A stretch of DNA of 9,098 nucleotides from Thermoplasmatota archaeon (GCA_030612095.1 JAUWOO010000069.1:1-9098), one strand, 5' to 3'. Positions 1 through 6,533 are shown, counted from the first letter of the stretch. Translations and numbers: made by a program. The notes: a model not told the origin generated them from the letters alone.

Positions 1-182
1 GTGTATAGATATACCGGTGGTTCTTCTTTCTTAGGGTTTTGGTTGTAGGTTTTCAAATATCGGAAGTATTTTGTTATTGAGTGTTTATAGAGTTTCTGGG
101 TTTTCTTGGCGTAGTTGTTCAGTTTTAAGAACCTCTCTATAACATCTTCCTCATTTGTTGGGGTTTTGGGTTTTTTTGACAT
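1..182 (-). CDS. Tyrosine recombinase/integrase, N-terminal fragment (cut by window edge)
   Basis: An ATG at 180-182 read on the minus strand opens a frame with no stop down to base 1, giving about 60 residues. It begins MSKKPKTPTNEEDVIERFLK. Further on come 'NNYAKKTQKLYKHSI' and 'KYFRYLKTYNQNP'. This is the helical pattern of the N-terminal SAM-like core-binding domain of phage/XerC-type tyrosine recombinases: a region shaped like 'fL..n.y...T...Y...i..yf.yL' that clamps DNA. The catalytic domain (R...HxxR...Y) would lie outside the window, so it is unknown whether the enzyme is intact. A TATA-like element at 210-218 lies about 30 bases before the ATG and predicts a leader of only a few bases. 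Integrase identity is inferred from the domain pattern alone. The gene could serve an integrated element, or be a host Xer-type resolvase. Confidence 0.68.
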   Translation of the reverse strand, partial: MSKKPKTPTNEEDVIERFLKLNNYAKKTQKLYKHSITKYFRYLKTYNQNPKKEEPPVYLY

Positions 183-209
183 ATTATTAATACTGTAATA
201 CCACAAGAG

Positions 210-218
210 TTTAAATAA
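210..218 (-). promoter_or_regulatory. TATA box for the integrase fragment
   Basis: On the minus strand the sequence reads TTATTTAAA, preceded by the purine run AAAAG, a plausible BRE. Its centre is about 32 bases from the ATG at 182, so transcription would start about 5 bases before the start codon. Confidence 0.5.
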
Positions 219-297
219 CTTTTGTAGTTTTCCATATATTATCTCAAGAAGATTGGTAGTGTTTCCAAACCTAACTGGACGAATATAGTTGTAAGGT

Positions 298-305
298 TTT
301 TAAAG
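298..305 (+). promoter_or_regulatory. Possible TATA box for the small ORF at 330
   Basis: TTTTTAAA is centred about 28 bases before GTG 330 and 43 before ATG 345. This spacing favours a leaderless GTG start or a short leader holding AGGTGG. Weak on its own in AT-rich DNA. Confidence 0.28.
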
Positions 306-329
306 AAATAGTTGTTATGAACTATGTAG

Positions 330-527
330 GTGGGATACGAGCGTATGGTGGGTGAGTCGGAAATAGTAAAAGAGCTGAGAAAAGAAGAAAAACTTGGACG
401 ATTTGGTAGTCGATCACGAGGATACAATGGGGAACTGGAACAGACAGATGAAATGATACCTACAGAATGGCTCAAAATAGATGAGGAATTAGACGACATG
501 TGGTTCAATATATGGAAATGCCTATAA
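330..527 (+). CDS. Small charged hypothetical protein
   Basis: This is an open frame of 65 codons from GTG at 330. An internal ATG at 345 has AGGTGG 11 bases upstream (328-333) and is an equally good start, giving 60 residues (MVGESEIVKELRKEEK...). The product is rich in Glu, Lys and Arg, with an N-terminal charged helix-like part (VKELRKEEKLGRF) and an acidic, Trp-containing C-terminus (EWLKIDEELDDMW). No cysteines cluster, and no membrane segment or signal peptide is visible. I do not recognise the family. A TATA-like TTTTTAAA at 298-305 would place transcription start at about 329. The opposite-strand frame over the same bases is a serine-rich shadow. The position beside an integrase and a zinc-ribbon microprotein resembles the small accessory genes of mobile elements, but that is inference. 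Confidence 0.42.
   Translation: MGYERMVGESEIVKELRKEEKLGRFGSRSRGYNGELEQTDEMIPTEWLKIDEELDDMWFNIWKCL
518..526 (+). promoter_or_regulatory. Possible TATA box for the zinc-ribbon gene
   Basis: CCTATAAAG overlaps the end of the preceding small ORF. Its predicted transcription start, near 548, gives a leader of about 33 bases that contains the GGGGAG ribosome-binding site. Confidence 0.35.
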
Positions 528-580
528 AGTTCTCAAAAAATCATTTTCCGGTTCGCTGGTCCATGTAATCGGGGAGAAAA

Positions 581-712
581 ATGAGTGGACTAAAAGAAAA
601 GAACTACTGCGATAAATGCAAAAAAATGACTTGGCATGAGTATACCGAATCAAACAAAAAACGGAAAGGAATGACAAAATGTCTGGAATGTGGTCATAAA
701 AGAATATTATAG
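581..712 (+). CDS. 43-residue zinc-ribbon microprotein
   Basis: ATG at 581 to TAG at 710-712. A ribosome-binding site GGGGAG (571-576) lies four bases before the start. The product begins MSGLKEKNYCDKCKKMTWHE and carries two CxxC knuckles: C10-D-K-C13 and C34-L-E-C37, the second followed by GHKR. The 20-residue spacing between knuckles is that of a single zinc ribbon, a fold that usually contacts nucleic acid or RNA polymerase-type partners. The rest is Lys-rich with little room for another domain. The four cysteines, good ribosome-binding site and clean stop make it convincing as a real gene despite its length. The specific role is unknown; a DNA-binding accessory protein, or a ribosomal-protein-like ribbon, are both possible. 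The gene ends inside a short hairpin. Confidence 0.7.
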   Translation: MSGLKEKNYCDKCKKMTWHEYTESNKKRKGMTKCLECGHKRIL

Positions 713-731
713 AATGTCATCGCGGCATTCT
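711..731 (+). terminator. Hairpin at the end of the zinc-ribbon gene
   Basis: AGAATGTC and GGCATTCT pair (8 bp with one G-U) around a 5-base loop, starting on the stop codon. No U-run follows directly, so it may be a transcript-end structure rather than an intrinsic terminator. Confidence 0.3.
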
Positions 732-798
732 AAGTTCATTCCAACTAAATACAATTATGTCAGGCAGATAGATCATATCTTCTTGATTTTTATTTCTG

Positions 799-1152
799 TT
801 ACATCCACCCAAATTCAATTATGGGCATTTTCTGTTTTCCATCTACAATATTATTCCAATGCCATTTCCAAAACTGTTTCAAAACACTAATCAATTCATC
901 AGACGAATCGAATCCTTCTTTCCTTACGATTTCCGGATCAAATAAATCATGGTATCCAATCAAATATATATCTTTGATGACTGCAAATCCTATTCTTTTT
1001 CTCTTATACTTGATCTCGATTTTTTCACCGGCTTTCAAACCATACTTCGAAATATAATTCCCGCCTCGTATTGTTGCTGTTACCTGTTTCTGTTTCAATG
1101 GTTTTTCCAAACATTCTACTGTAAAATTAATTGGTATGCTTTTTTCTGTCAA
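799..1152 (-). CDS. ASCH/PUA-fold domain protein
   Basis: The product is 117 residues. ASCH-type features are a first strand followed by K22-Q-V-T-A-T-I-R-G-G (22-31, the basic ligand-facing edge), GLKAGEKIEIKY (38-49, the 'Gd.v.i' strand), a following strand AVIKDIYLI (57-65), the helix signature RKEGFDSSDELISVLKQFW (77-95), and a closing strand PIIEFGW (110-116). ASCH proteins are small beta-barrels related to PUA domains, thought to bind RNA or modified nucleosides, so the role here is inferred. The start is TTG at 1152. A TAG lies immediately upstream in frame and no ATG follows near the start, while GAGAGGGG lies about 7 bases upstream as a ribosome-binding site. It sits 65 bases downstream of the sulfotransferase on the same strand, so it may be co-transcribed, although the two functions are not obviously linked. 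Confidence 0.72.
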   Translation of the reverse strand: MTEKSIPINFTVECLEKPLKQKQVTATIRGGNYISKYGLKAGEKIEIKYKRKRIGFAVIKDIYLIGYHDLFDPEIVRKEGFDSSDELISVLKQFWKWHWNNIVDGKQKMPIIEFGWM

Positions 1153-1217
1153 CTATGACCCCTCTCATTTTCTTTCCTCTGGATCGATAAAATGATGAAT
1201 ATCTGAAAAGTACATGT

Positions 1218-2342
1218 CTATTCTGTATATCCAAATTCTTTGAATGCAAATTCCCATTCTTTGTATATTTTTTTCTTTGTGCTTTCATCAAGATTGTATG
1301 TATCTGGCTTGTAATTCTTATGTTTTCTAACATATTTTTCAAAGGCTGGTTTTGCTTCTTCAAACCCATTCAATCCCAACTTTTTATATACTGATTCAAG
1401 TGTTTTTACCTGTTCTTTAACAAAATCTTCATATCTTATTTCTACAAGATTTTCTTTTGGTATTAATTTCTTTTCCTCAAAGTATTTTGTATAAAGTTCC
1501 TTGTAAAACTTTATTATTAATTTATCGAATTGTTCGATTTTTACATGCTGAAACGAAAACATGGGGAGTATTTTCTTATATAATTTCCAAGTGGAGAGAT
1601 ACACTTTGTATGGATTTCTATAAATGTGGATGAACTTTGCATCTGGGAACATCTCCAGAAGTAATTTTATTTTACCTGTGTTAACAAGGCTCTTCAGCAT
1701 TATTCGCTTTCCATTATTCTTGTAAGTGATTTTTTTCAAAAAATAACTATAAACTTGTCTCCATTTTTCTATAGCCTCGCTTTCAACTCCCTCAAACGTA
1801 ACCTGTTGCTTAAAATAATGATCTATTCTTCTTGGGAAATACCATCCATGGTGAAATGAATAAGGGCTAAGATTTGCTATCGCATACTCTTCTTCATACG
1901 GTAAATCCGCGTCCATTTCCAGGTCATCCATTGGTCTTTTTTCTGGCAAGTGGTTTTTTACAATCCCCTTAAACATTTTTTCACGTCCAAGAAAAACTCC
2001 AGGGATCATTGTTTCAAAGGTTGAAACATATGCTAAGCCTTTGTCTTGTCCCATTAGATAATGTAGAAACGTTGTACCGCTTCTCCAATGCCCAACAATA
2101 AAAAGAAGTGGGGCAATTTTTACATCTTCCAATTTTTTATCAAATTTTCTTTTCTCAGAAATCCGGAAAGGGGTAGTAATCAAAATCATTATAGTAACAT
2201 ATGCAGCCTTTGGTAGAAACTGCCAATCAATATGAAATCTATTCTCTATCAACAATTTCATCCAATTAACAAAAGAGGTTCCGGCTAATGGTTGGCCACT
2301 CACATTGAGGTAATCACCTTTGTCAAATCGTAGTTTTGTCAT
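1218..2342 (-). CDS. PAPS-dependent sulfotransferase family protein (Sulfotransferase_3-like)
   Basis: The product is 374 residues. It should transfer a sulfuryl group from PAPS to a hydroxyl or amine acceptor; the acceptor cannot be told from sequence. The 5'-phosphosulfate loop is GHWRSGTTFLHYLM (84-97), with R87, S88, G89 and T90-T91 as the PAPS contacts. The 3'-phosphate site is FIHIYRNPYKVYLSTWKLY (237-255), with R242 and S250. Between them, EEEYAIANLSPYSFHHGW (150-167) is typical of this subfamily. A hydrophobic stretch near 45-57 could be a membrane-associated helix or a core helix. The length is normal and the frame intact. The ATG at 2342 has GGAAG about 9 bases upstream. The gene is divergent from the SDR gene, and the 164-base gap carries promoters both ways. 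A sulfated lipid, polysaccharide or cell-surface glycan is a reasonable guess at the target. Confidence 0.88.
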   Translation of the reverse strand: MTKLRFDKGDYLNVSGQPLAGTSFVNWMKLLIENRFHIDWQFLPKAAYVTIMILITTPFRISEKRKFDKKLEDVKIAPLLFIVGHWRSGTTFLHYLMGQDKGLAYVSTFETMIPGVFLGREKMFKGIVKNHLPEKRPMDDLEMDADLPYEEEYAIANLSPYSFHHGWYFPRRIDHYFKQQVTFEGVESEAIEKWRQVYSYFLKKITYKNNGKRIMLKSLVNTGKIKLLLEMFPDAKFIHIYRNPYKVYLSTWKLYKKILPMFSFQHVKIEQFDKLIIKFYKELYTKYFEEKKLIPKENLVEIRYEDFVKEQVKTLESVYKKLGLNGFEEAKPAFEKYVRKHKNYKPDTYNLDESTKKKIYKEWEFAFKEFGYTE

Positions 2343-2403
2343 TTAAATCAACTTCCTTTGTGTCTTTCTCCTTATGTAAGAGAAAAAATAGAATATAATC
2401 TGT

Positions 2404-2410
2404 TATAAAT
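2404..2410 (-). promoter_or_regulatory. TATA box for the sulfotransferase gene
   Basis: Minus-strand sequence ATTTATAACA spans this position. Predicted transcription start is near 2382, giving a leader of about 40 bases that contains AAGGAGAAAG and GGAAG purine tracts. Confidence 0.45.
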
Positions 2411-2474
2411 ACTCATTGGTTGGATATCTGAACGATGGTGGAAGATAATAAAACTGCAAAACAGAACAACATAG

Positions 2475-2483
2475 TTATTAAAT
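2475..2483 (+). promoter_or_regulatory. TATA box for the SDR gene (leaderless transcript)
   Basis: TTATTAAAT is centred 28 bases before the ATG at 2507, and no ribosome-binding site precedes that ATG. The transcript is therefore predicted to start within about 2 bases of the start codon. Confidence 0.5.
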
Positions 2484-2506
2484 AGGGCAATAAATGTTGC
2501 GATAAT

Positions 2507-3454
2507 ATGAAGATTCTTATTACGGGGGCAAGCGGGTATATTGGAAGATATTTAGTAGATGAGCTAATTGAACATGGGCATGAGGTAAAGGCATTGACAA
2601 GACAATCATCACTGAAGATCAAAGATGTTGAAATCGTTTGTGGCGATATATTAAAACCAGAATCTCTCCTTTTTGCTCTTGATGGAGTGGATGCCGTATT
2701 ACACAATGCAGCATATGCAGTGGACTGGGGTAAAAGGGATGAGATATATAGGTCAAACGTTGAAGGTACTGGAAATATTGCTGAAGCGTGTAAGAAAAAA
2801 GGAGTTGACAAAATTATTTACACAAGTTCTGCCGGTGTTTACGGCTTTCCAAATATCGATGATGAGATAACAGAAGAATCTCCCAAAAATCCGTTGAATA
2901 CGTATCAAAAGTCAAAACTTGATGGGGAAAATGTATTGAGGAAATACGAATACATGAATATTTCTGTTATTCGACCGCCTTTGGTCTTGGGTGGAGCGGG
3001 AACGGCAGGAAAAATCATCTTGGAAAAAATAGAACAAGGAAAAATGGCATATGTAGGAAGCGGAGATCAATACATCTCTTTAGTTCACCCAAATGATGTT
3101 GTCCAATGTCTTAGATTAGCTCTTGAAAATGATGGAAAACATGATACCTTTAATGTTGTTAGTTTTATCTGTACGATCAAAGAGCTATTTGATGAAGTTG
3201 CCAATCAATTGGGTGTAGATCCACCAAAAAAGCATGTATCTTATGTCATTGCTTATTGTGCTGCTTTTTTTGCAGAACTATTTGCTACAAAGGAACCTTC
3301 TCTTACTAGATTTAGAGTGAAATCGTTGGGTACAACAAGAAAAATAAGTTGTGAGAAGGCAAAAAAAGAAATCTGGTACGAACCTAAATATGATTTACAA
3401 TCGACGGTAAAAGATATGGTCTCTTGGTACAAAAAGTATACACAAAATATGTAA
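2507..3454 (+). CDS. NAD(P)-dependent epimerase/dehydratase (extended SDR)
   Basis: The product is 315 residues, normal for extended short-chain dehydrogenases. The N-terminal Rossmann motif TGASGYIG (6-13) has G7, G10 and G13. GDILKPESL (46-54) is the strand-3 acidic region, and HNAAY (66-70) is the strand-4 motif. The catalytic set is S107/S108 in YTSSAGVYG (105-113) with Y133 and K137 in TYQKSK. RPPLVLGG (156-163) is the usual segment after the active site. The basic residue in LTRQS (30-34) suggests NADP(H) preference, which is inference. The family acts on nucleotide sugars, sterols or flavonoid-type alcohols, and the substrate here is unknown. The neighbouring sulfotransferase would suit a shared role in modifying a surface sugar or lipid, but the two genes are divergent and not an operon. 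The start is the first ATG, with a TATA box about 28 bases upstream. Confidence 0.88.
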   Translation: MKILITGASGYIGRYLVDELIEHGHEVKALTRQSSLKIKDVEIVCGDILKPESLLFALDGVDAVLHNAAYAVDWGKRDEIYRSNVEGTGNIAEACKKKGVDKIIYTSSAGVYGFPNIDDEITEESPKNPLNTYQKSKLDGENVLRKYEYMNISVIRPPLVLGGAGTAGKIILEKIEQGKMAYVGSGDQYISLVHPNDVVQCLRLALENDGKHDTFNVVSFICTIKELFDEVANQLGVDPPKKHVSYVIAYCAAFFAELFATKEPSLTRFRVKSLGTTRKISCEKAKKEIWYEPKYDLQSTVKDMVSWYKKYTQNM

Positions 3455-3500
3455 AATAAGCAGATTGATGGAGGGTTCAATTGTTCTGGCGATTGTTTTT

Positions 3501-3539
3501 AAATTTGTGTTAAATGTCGCCCCAACAAAACACATATTT
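3501..3539 (+). repeat. Inverted repeat after the SDR gene (possible terminator)
   Basis: Arms AAATTTGTGTT (3501-3511) and AACACATATTT (3529-3539) are complementary at 10 of 11 positions around a 17-base loop, and the second arm runs into TATTTTATC. A second pair, GGCGA (3488-3492) and TCGCC (3517-3521), offers a competing fold. The U-rich trailing arm fits an RNA 3' end. Confidence 0.3.
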
Positions 3540-3551
3540 TATCAAAATGGC

Positions 3552-3565
3552 AGATGCATGCATCT
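3552..3565. promoter_or_regulatory. 14-bp perfect palindrome upstream of the TBP gene
   Basis: AGATGCATGCATCT is self-complementary over its whole length and lies about 100 bases before the TBP TATA box. It could be an operator for a dimeric regulator of the TBP gene. It is not inside any convincing coding frame. Confidence 0.35.
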
Positions 3566-3663
3566 ACTTACTCATCACCTGAAAAAACCAAATTGATTGG
3601 AAAATTTCTTCATTTTAGAGCGGAAAATGGCATATAGGGTGACTGCATACTTGTTTAACTCGA

Positions 3664-3672
3664 TTTATAAAA
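3664..3672 (+). promoter_or_regulatory. TATA box for the TBP gene
   Basis: TTTATAAAA is the strongest TATA match in the window, centred 38 bases before ATG 3706. Predicted transcription start is near 3694. A ribosome-binding-like GGAAGTGA (3681-3688) lies about 17 bases before the start, probably outside the transcript, so translation may be nearly leaderless. Confidence 0.6.
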
Positions 3673-3705
3673 TGAAAACGATATTCGTTGGGAAGTGAAC
3701 ATTAG

Positions 3706-4266
3706 ATGATAGAAATAAAAGTGGAAAATATTGTAGCATCTACGGCTTTTGCAGATAAGCTAGATTTAGACCTAATAATACAATCTTTTGAAGAAGCTGA
3801 ATATGAACCAGAACAGTTCCCTGGTTTAGTTTATAAATTAAAAAATCCGAAAACCGCTACACTTCTCTTTAAAAGTGGGAAAGCAAATTGTACTGGTGCA
3901 AAGAACATTGAAGATGTACATAAGAGTGTCAATATAATAGCAGAGAAATTAAGAAAATTAGGGGTAGATGTATATAAAGATCTTGAGATAGTTGTTCAGA
4001 ATATTGTGGCTGTGGGCGACCTGAAGGGAGAACTCAATCTTACTGAAATCGCTATGGGTCTAGGTTTAGAAAATATTGAATATGAGCCGGAGCAATTCCC
4101 TGGAATGGTTTATAGGATAAAGGAACCTAAAGTGGCTATGTTGCTCTTTTCCTCTGGAAAGATTGTGTGTACTGGCGCTCGAAAGGTATCGGATGTATCA
4201 GTAGCGGCAGAAAAACTATCAGAAAAACTTAAAGATTTGGGACTTCTTCGCCAAGATACTAATTGA
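3706..4266 (+). CDS. tbp: TATA-box-binding protein (TBP)
   Basis: The product is 186 residues, the normal archaeal length. TBP binds the TATA element and recruits TFB and RNA polymerase. Two imperfect direct repeats form the saddle. Repeat 1 (about 1-88) has NIVASTAF, YEPEQFPGLVYKL (33-45) and LLFKSGKANCTGAK (53-66). Repeat 2 (about 93-180) has NIVAVGDL, YEPEQFPGMVYRI (126-138) and LLFSSGKIVCTGARK (146-160). The four DNA-kinking phenylalanines are all present: F38, F55, F131 and F148. The acidic C-terminal tail of many archaeal TBPs is missing; the protein ends LLRQDTN. It stands alone between an SDR gene and an SGNH hydrolase, with its own promoter and a palindrome upstream. Whether this is the only TBP of the genome or a secondary paralogue cannot be told here. 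Confidence 0.97.
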   Translation: MIEIKVENIVASTAFADKLDLDLIIQSFEEAEYEPEQFPGLVYKLKNPKTATLLFKSGKANCTGAKNIEDVHKSVNIIAEKLRKLGVDVYKDLEIVVQNIVAVGDLKGELNLTEIAMGLGLENIEYEPEQFPGMVYRIKEPKVAMLLFSSGKIVCTGARKVSDVSVAAEKLSEKLKDLGLLRQDTN

Positions 4267-4279
4267 AAACATTTTCAAT
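4262..4279. repeat. Inverted repeat overlapping the TBP stop codon
   Basis: ATTGAAAA (4262-4269) and TTTTCAAT (4272-4279) are perfect arms with a 2-base spacer, spanning the TGA stop. The spacer is too tight for a normal RNA hairpin, so it reads better as a DNA palindrome, though a slightly opened stem is possible. Confidence 0.35.
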
Positions 4280-4328
4280 GTATTGAAGATAGAGGTCAGC
4301 GGTTTGAAACTCTCTCCTTATAACAAGG

Positions 4329-4334
4329 TTTTTT
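4329..4334 (+). terminator. T-tract, possible archaeal terminator for the TBP gene
   Basis: A run of six T (4329-4334) lies about 65 bases after the TBP stop. Archaeal RNA polymerase commonly stops at U-rich tracts without a hairpin. A loose CTCTCC/GGGGAG pairing flanks the tract. Confidence 0.3.
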
Positions 4335-4401
4335 ATCCTTTCAATGTCTATCTAGGGGAGAGGTATGAGATTCAGAAGACTGATATCGTATTGAGCTACC
4401 A

Positions 4402-4410
4402 TTTTTATAA
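4402..4410 (+). promoter_or_regulatory. TATA box for the SGNH hydrolase gene
   Basis: TTTTTATAA is centred about 33 bases before a GTG at 4439. Predicted transcription start is near 4432. That spacing fits a start at 4439 and does not fit one at 4497. Confidence 0.42.
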
Positions 4411-4438
4411 GAAGAAATGGTTATGAATTTCATATAAG

Positions 4439-5156
4439 GTGAAGAACGACGAAAATTATATTCTTTGGTGATAGTCTGACGGAGGGTATTCCTGGTGTGT
4501 CCTACTTTGATATTTTAAAAGAAAAACTTCCGCAGCATGACCTAATCAATTCTGGACGGGGAGGTGATACTGTGATCAGTCTTTACCCGAGAATTAAAAA
4601 ATTAAGTATCTCTGGAACATACGATATAGCATTTCTCTGGGTCGGTGTAAATGATGTTTTTGTTCATGTTTCATGTAAATTTCCAATCACCAAATTGCTA
4701 TTTAATCAACGCTGGACTAAGAATATAGATGACTTTATAAATCGTTATCAAAGGCTCCTTGAGACAATAACATACAATGCAAAGAAAACATTTGTTGTAT
4801 CGCCGTCGATAATCGGTGAAGATATACATAATAAATGGAACAAAAGATTAGGGGAGTTATCGGTGGAAATCGAGGCTTTAGCTGCCAAATATGAAAATGT
4901 GGAATATATTGATATTCGTAAGGATTTTATTTCAACATTGTCATCAAAAAAATCTTCCCCGTTTATTCCACATGGGATTATAGTAGACATCATCACTGCT
5001 TATTTGCTGAATGATCCAGAACGCGTTGAGAGAAAATCAAAAAATAGGGAACTTTATTTGACACTCGATGGAGTTCATTTGAATAATGTGGGGGCACATA
5101 TGGTTGCTAAAATTTTCTTACATCACATTAAAAAATGTGAACGCCATATATTATGA
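4439..5156 (+). CDS. SGNH/GDSL-family hydrolase, apparently frameshifted near its 5' end
   Basis: The body reads from 4443 to 5156 in one frame. SGNH enzymes are esterases or lipases with four conserved blocks. Block I IIFFGDSLTEG has its nucleophile Ser codon at 4473-4475; block II is NSGRGGDT, block III VGVND, and block V DGVHLN with the catalytic Asp-His. Counting from the GTG at 4497, block II Gly is residue 20, block III G50/N52, and block V D191/H194. That GTG would lose the nucleophile. Upstream, the frame meets TGA at 4440 with no ATG, GTG or TTG between. A GTG at 4439, just after a TATA box, lies one base out of frame; dropping one base between 4442 and 4452 would give a start such as MKNDKIIFFGDSLTEG. 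The gene is therefore a fresh frameshift mutant or an assembly error. No signal peptide is seen. Confidence 0.75.
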
Positions 5157-5188
5157 TTCAAAGTGGATGTGTGTAAGTAATATCGGTG

Positions 5189-5210
5189 CAATATGCTAGC
5201 CACCATATTG
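5189..5210 (+). terminator. Hairpin and T-rich tract after the SGNH hydrolase gene
   Basis: CAATATG (5189-5195) and CATATTG (5204-5210) pair perfectly around an 8-base loop. The T-rich TTCTTTGCTGTTATATTATTT follows within a few bases in the transcript. This fits a 3' end for the hydrolase mRNA. Confidence 0.38.
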
Positions 5211-5299
5211 TTCTTTGCTGTTATATTATTTCCAAAAATTGCTGTTGACACTCTGTTGAAGGTAGGGAGATTTCATGTTACACTACTTCAAACTGATAA

Positions 5300-5308
5300 T
5301 TTTAAAAA
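5300..5308 (+). promoter_or_regulatory. TATA box for the flavodoxin gene
   Basis: TTTTAAAAA is centred about 37 bases before ATG 5341. GGTGA (5330-5334) lies 6 bases before the ATG and would be at the very 5' end of the transcript. Confidence 0.45.
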
Positions 5309-5340
5309 GAGGAAAGATGTTTAGGTATTGGTGAGTAATA

Positions 5341-5778
5341 ATGAAGGTTTGTATTGCATACGAGTCAAAATATGGTAATGGACAAAAATGTGTAGAACGC
5401 CTAAAAGATATTATTAGCAAGAAAGGTCATGCCGTGGATCTCTTTTCAGTACGAGGTGTAAAACCAAATGAACTGCTACAAGCTGACGTCTATGTGTTTA
5501 GCGCACCAACACAAATAGGTAGCCCAGCACGGAAAATGAAAAAATTTCTGAAAAAAATAAATATTACACAAGAGGGAGCAAAATATGCTCTGATAACAAC
5601 CCATAGTTCTGATAAAACAGAGGTTCTTAAAAAAATGGAAAAACTTCTTCAACCAACTGGTATGACTAAAATCACAGACGGATTAGAAATAAAAGTGACA
5701 GGAATGAAAGGGCCGTTAGAGGATGGCTATGGGGAAAAGCTTGAAGCGTTTGCAAATGATATTTTAGGTTCTGGATAG
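5341..5778 (+). CDS. Flavodoxin-domain protein
   Basis: The product is 145 residues, the size of a short-chain flavodoxin. The FMN phosphate loop is YESKYGNGQKC (7-17), replacing the usual T/SxTGNT with S9-K-Y-G-N13. The second FMN-binding loop follows the central strand as VFSAPTQIGSPARKMKKFL (52-70), and the third strand is YALITTHSS (82-90). A flavodoxin would carry single electrons between reductases and acceptors in the cytoplasm; the partner is unknown. The start is the only ATG close to a GGTGA site, and the frame is intact. It converges with two minus-strand flavodoxin-fold oxidoreductases, so three FMN-type genes lie together. They face each other and are not one operon, so shared function is only suggested. 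Confidence 0.85.
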   Translation: MKVCIAYESKYGNGQKCVERLKDIISKKGHAVDLFSVRGVKPNELLQADVYVFSAPTQIGSPARKMKKFLKKINITQEGAKYALITTHSSDKTEVLKKMEKLLQPTGMTKITDGLEIKVTGMKGPLEDGYGEKLEAFANDILGSG

Positions 5779-5849
5779 AAAGTGTCTCACAATTCTTTAA
5801 CTACCAAGTTTGCCTGAGTAATATTATCCAATCATCCTTGTTTTCATAT

Positions 5850-6533
5850 TTACCTTTGATAAGGTCGATTATAAATGCTCTTTGTCCTCACTTTATTTTT
5901 CTTCGCTTGGCACTTCCATCTAATTTCCCCAATCTGCATATATATCCATGAGGGAATGGGCTGCTTTGCCATAAGATCCACCGCATCTTGAGATACTGGT
6001 TTCCCTTTTGCAAGAGCAGTTGCTGTGAGTTCAAGAGACTTTTTTACATTGCGGGCCATACTGCCTATTTTGTTTAGTGATCTGCCATTTATTGCTGCAC
6101 CCATGCCAAGAGCGAGGCCACCTGCCCATTCGAAACCGGATTCTGCAGCAAATAGGCGATAGATGGCAAGAGCAGTATCATTGTGATGTGCCCCAGGGAA
6201 GCCACAGTTTGAGATGGCAAGTAATTGTTGTTTTTTTGTCATTTTTGTAGTTTTCCGGTGATTTACAATGAGCTCCATAGTCTCAGTCACAGACGCAGGT
6301 AAACTGTTTATATAAAGAGGGGATGCAAAGATTACAGTATCAAAATGATCAACTGCAGAGATTAAATCACTACTCTTCTCCTGTGACTTAATTGATGGAT
6401 AAATCCATATCTTTTCCGTTTCTAAACCCATTTCACGAAGTTATTCAAGAAGATAATTCCCAAGAGATTCGGATGTGCTTTTCTTTCCTCTTGGACTTCC
6501 AACTAAAAGGAGAAAACATTTCGGTGCACTCAT
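5850..6533 (-). pseudogene. Flavodoxin-like NAD(P)H-dependent oxidoreductase with in-frame stop
   Basis: The obvious open frame starts at ATG 6431 (193 residues) but lacks the FMN phosphate loop. Reading upstream in the same frame to ATG 6533 gives MSAPKCFLLLVGSPRGKKST then SESLGNYLLE, a TAA at 6441-6443 (codon 31), then LRE and MGLET. The GSPRGKKST loop is the standard N-terminal FMN site of this family. Later parts are FASPLYINSLPASVTETMELI-like (strand 3 and its loop) and the GFPGAHHND and GGLALGMGAAING segments. The ATG at 6533 overlaps the TGA of the upstream gene as ATGA, the mark of translational coupling, so 6533 is the real start. One substitution in a Lys, Gln or Glu codon would explain the TAA. 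Either the gene is newly broken, or the base is an assembly error. The 193-residue piece would not bind FMN normally. Confidence 0.72.

Noticed and set aside
239..508. Minus-strand 89-residue serine-rich ORF
   Set aside because: Low-complexity Ser/Ile composition with no motif; it is antisense to a more plausible plus-strand small ORF.
690..1158. Three plus-strand ORFs opposite the ASCH gene
   Set aside because: They are shadows of a minus-strand gene with a recognisable domain, with Phe/Ile-rich composition and no ribosome-binding sites.
1127..1369. Minus-strand 80-residue ORF between the sulfotransferase and ASCH genes
   Set aside because: It overlaps the sulfotransferase C-terminus and the ASCH start out of frame; no sign of a frameshifted extension of either protein.
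2413..2811. Minus-strand 132-residue ORF
   Set aside because: Antisense to the SDR N-terminal Rossmann region, which has clear motifs.
3253..3480. Minus-strand 75-residue ORF
   Set aside because: Antisense to the SDR C-terminus; no motif.
4748..4996. Minus-strand 82-residue ORF
   Set aside because: Antisense to the SGNH hydrolase body.
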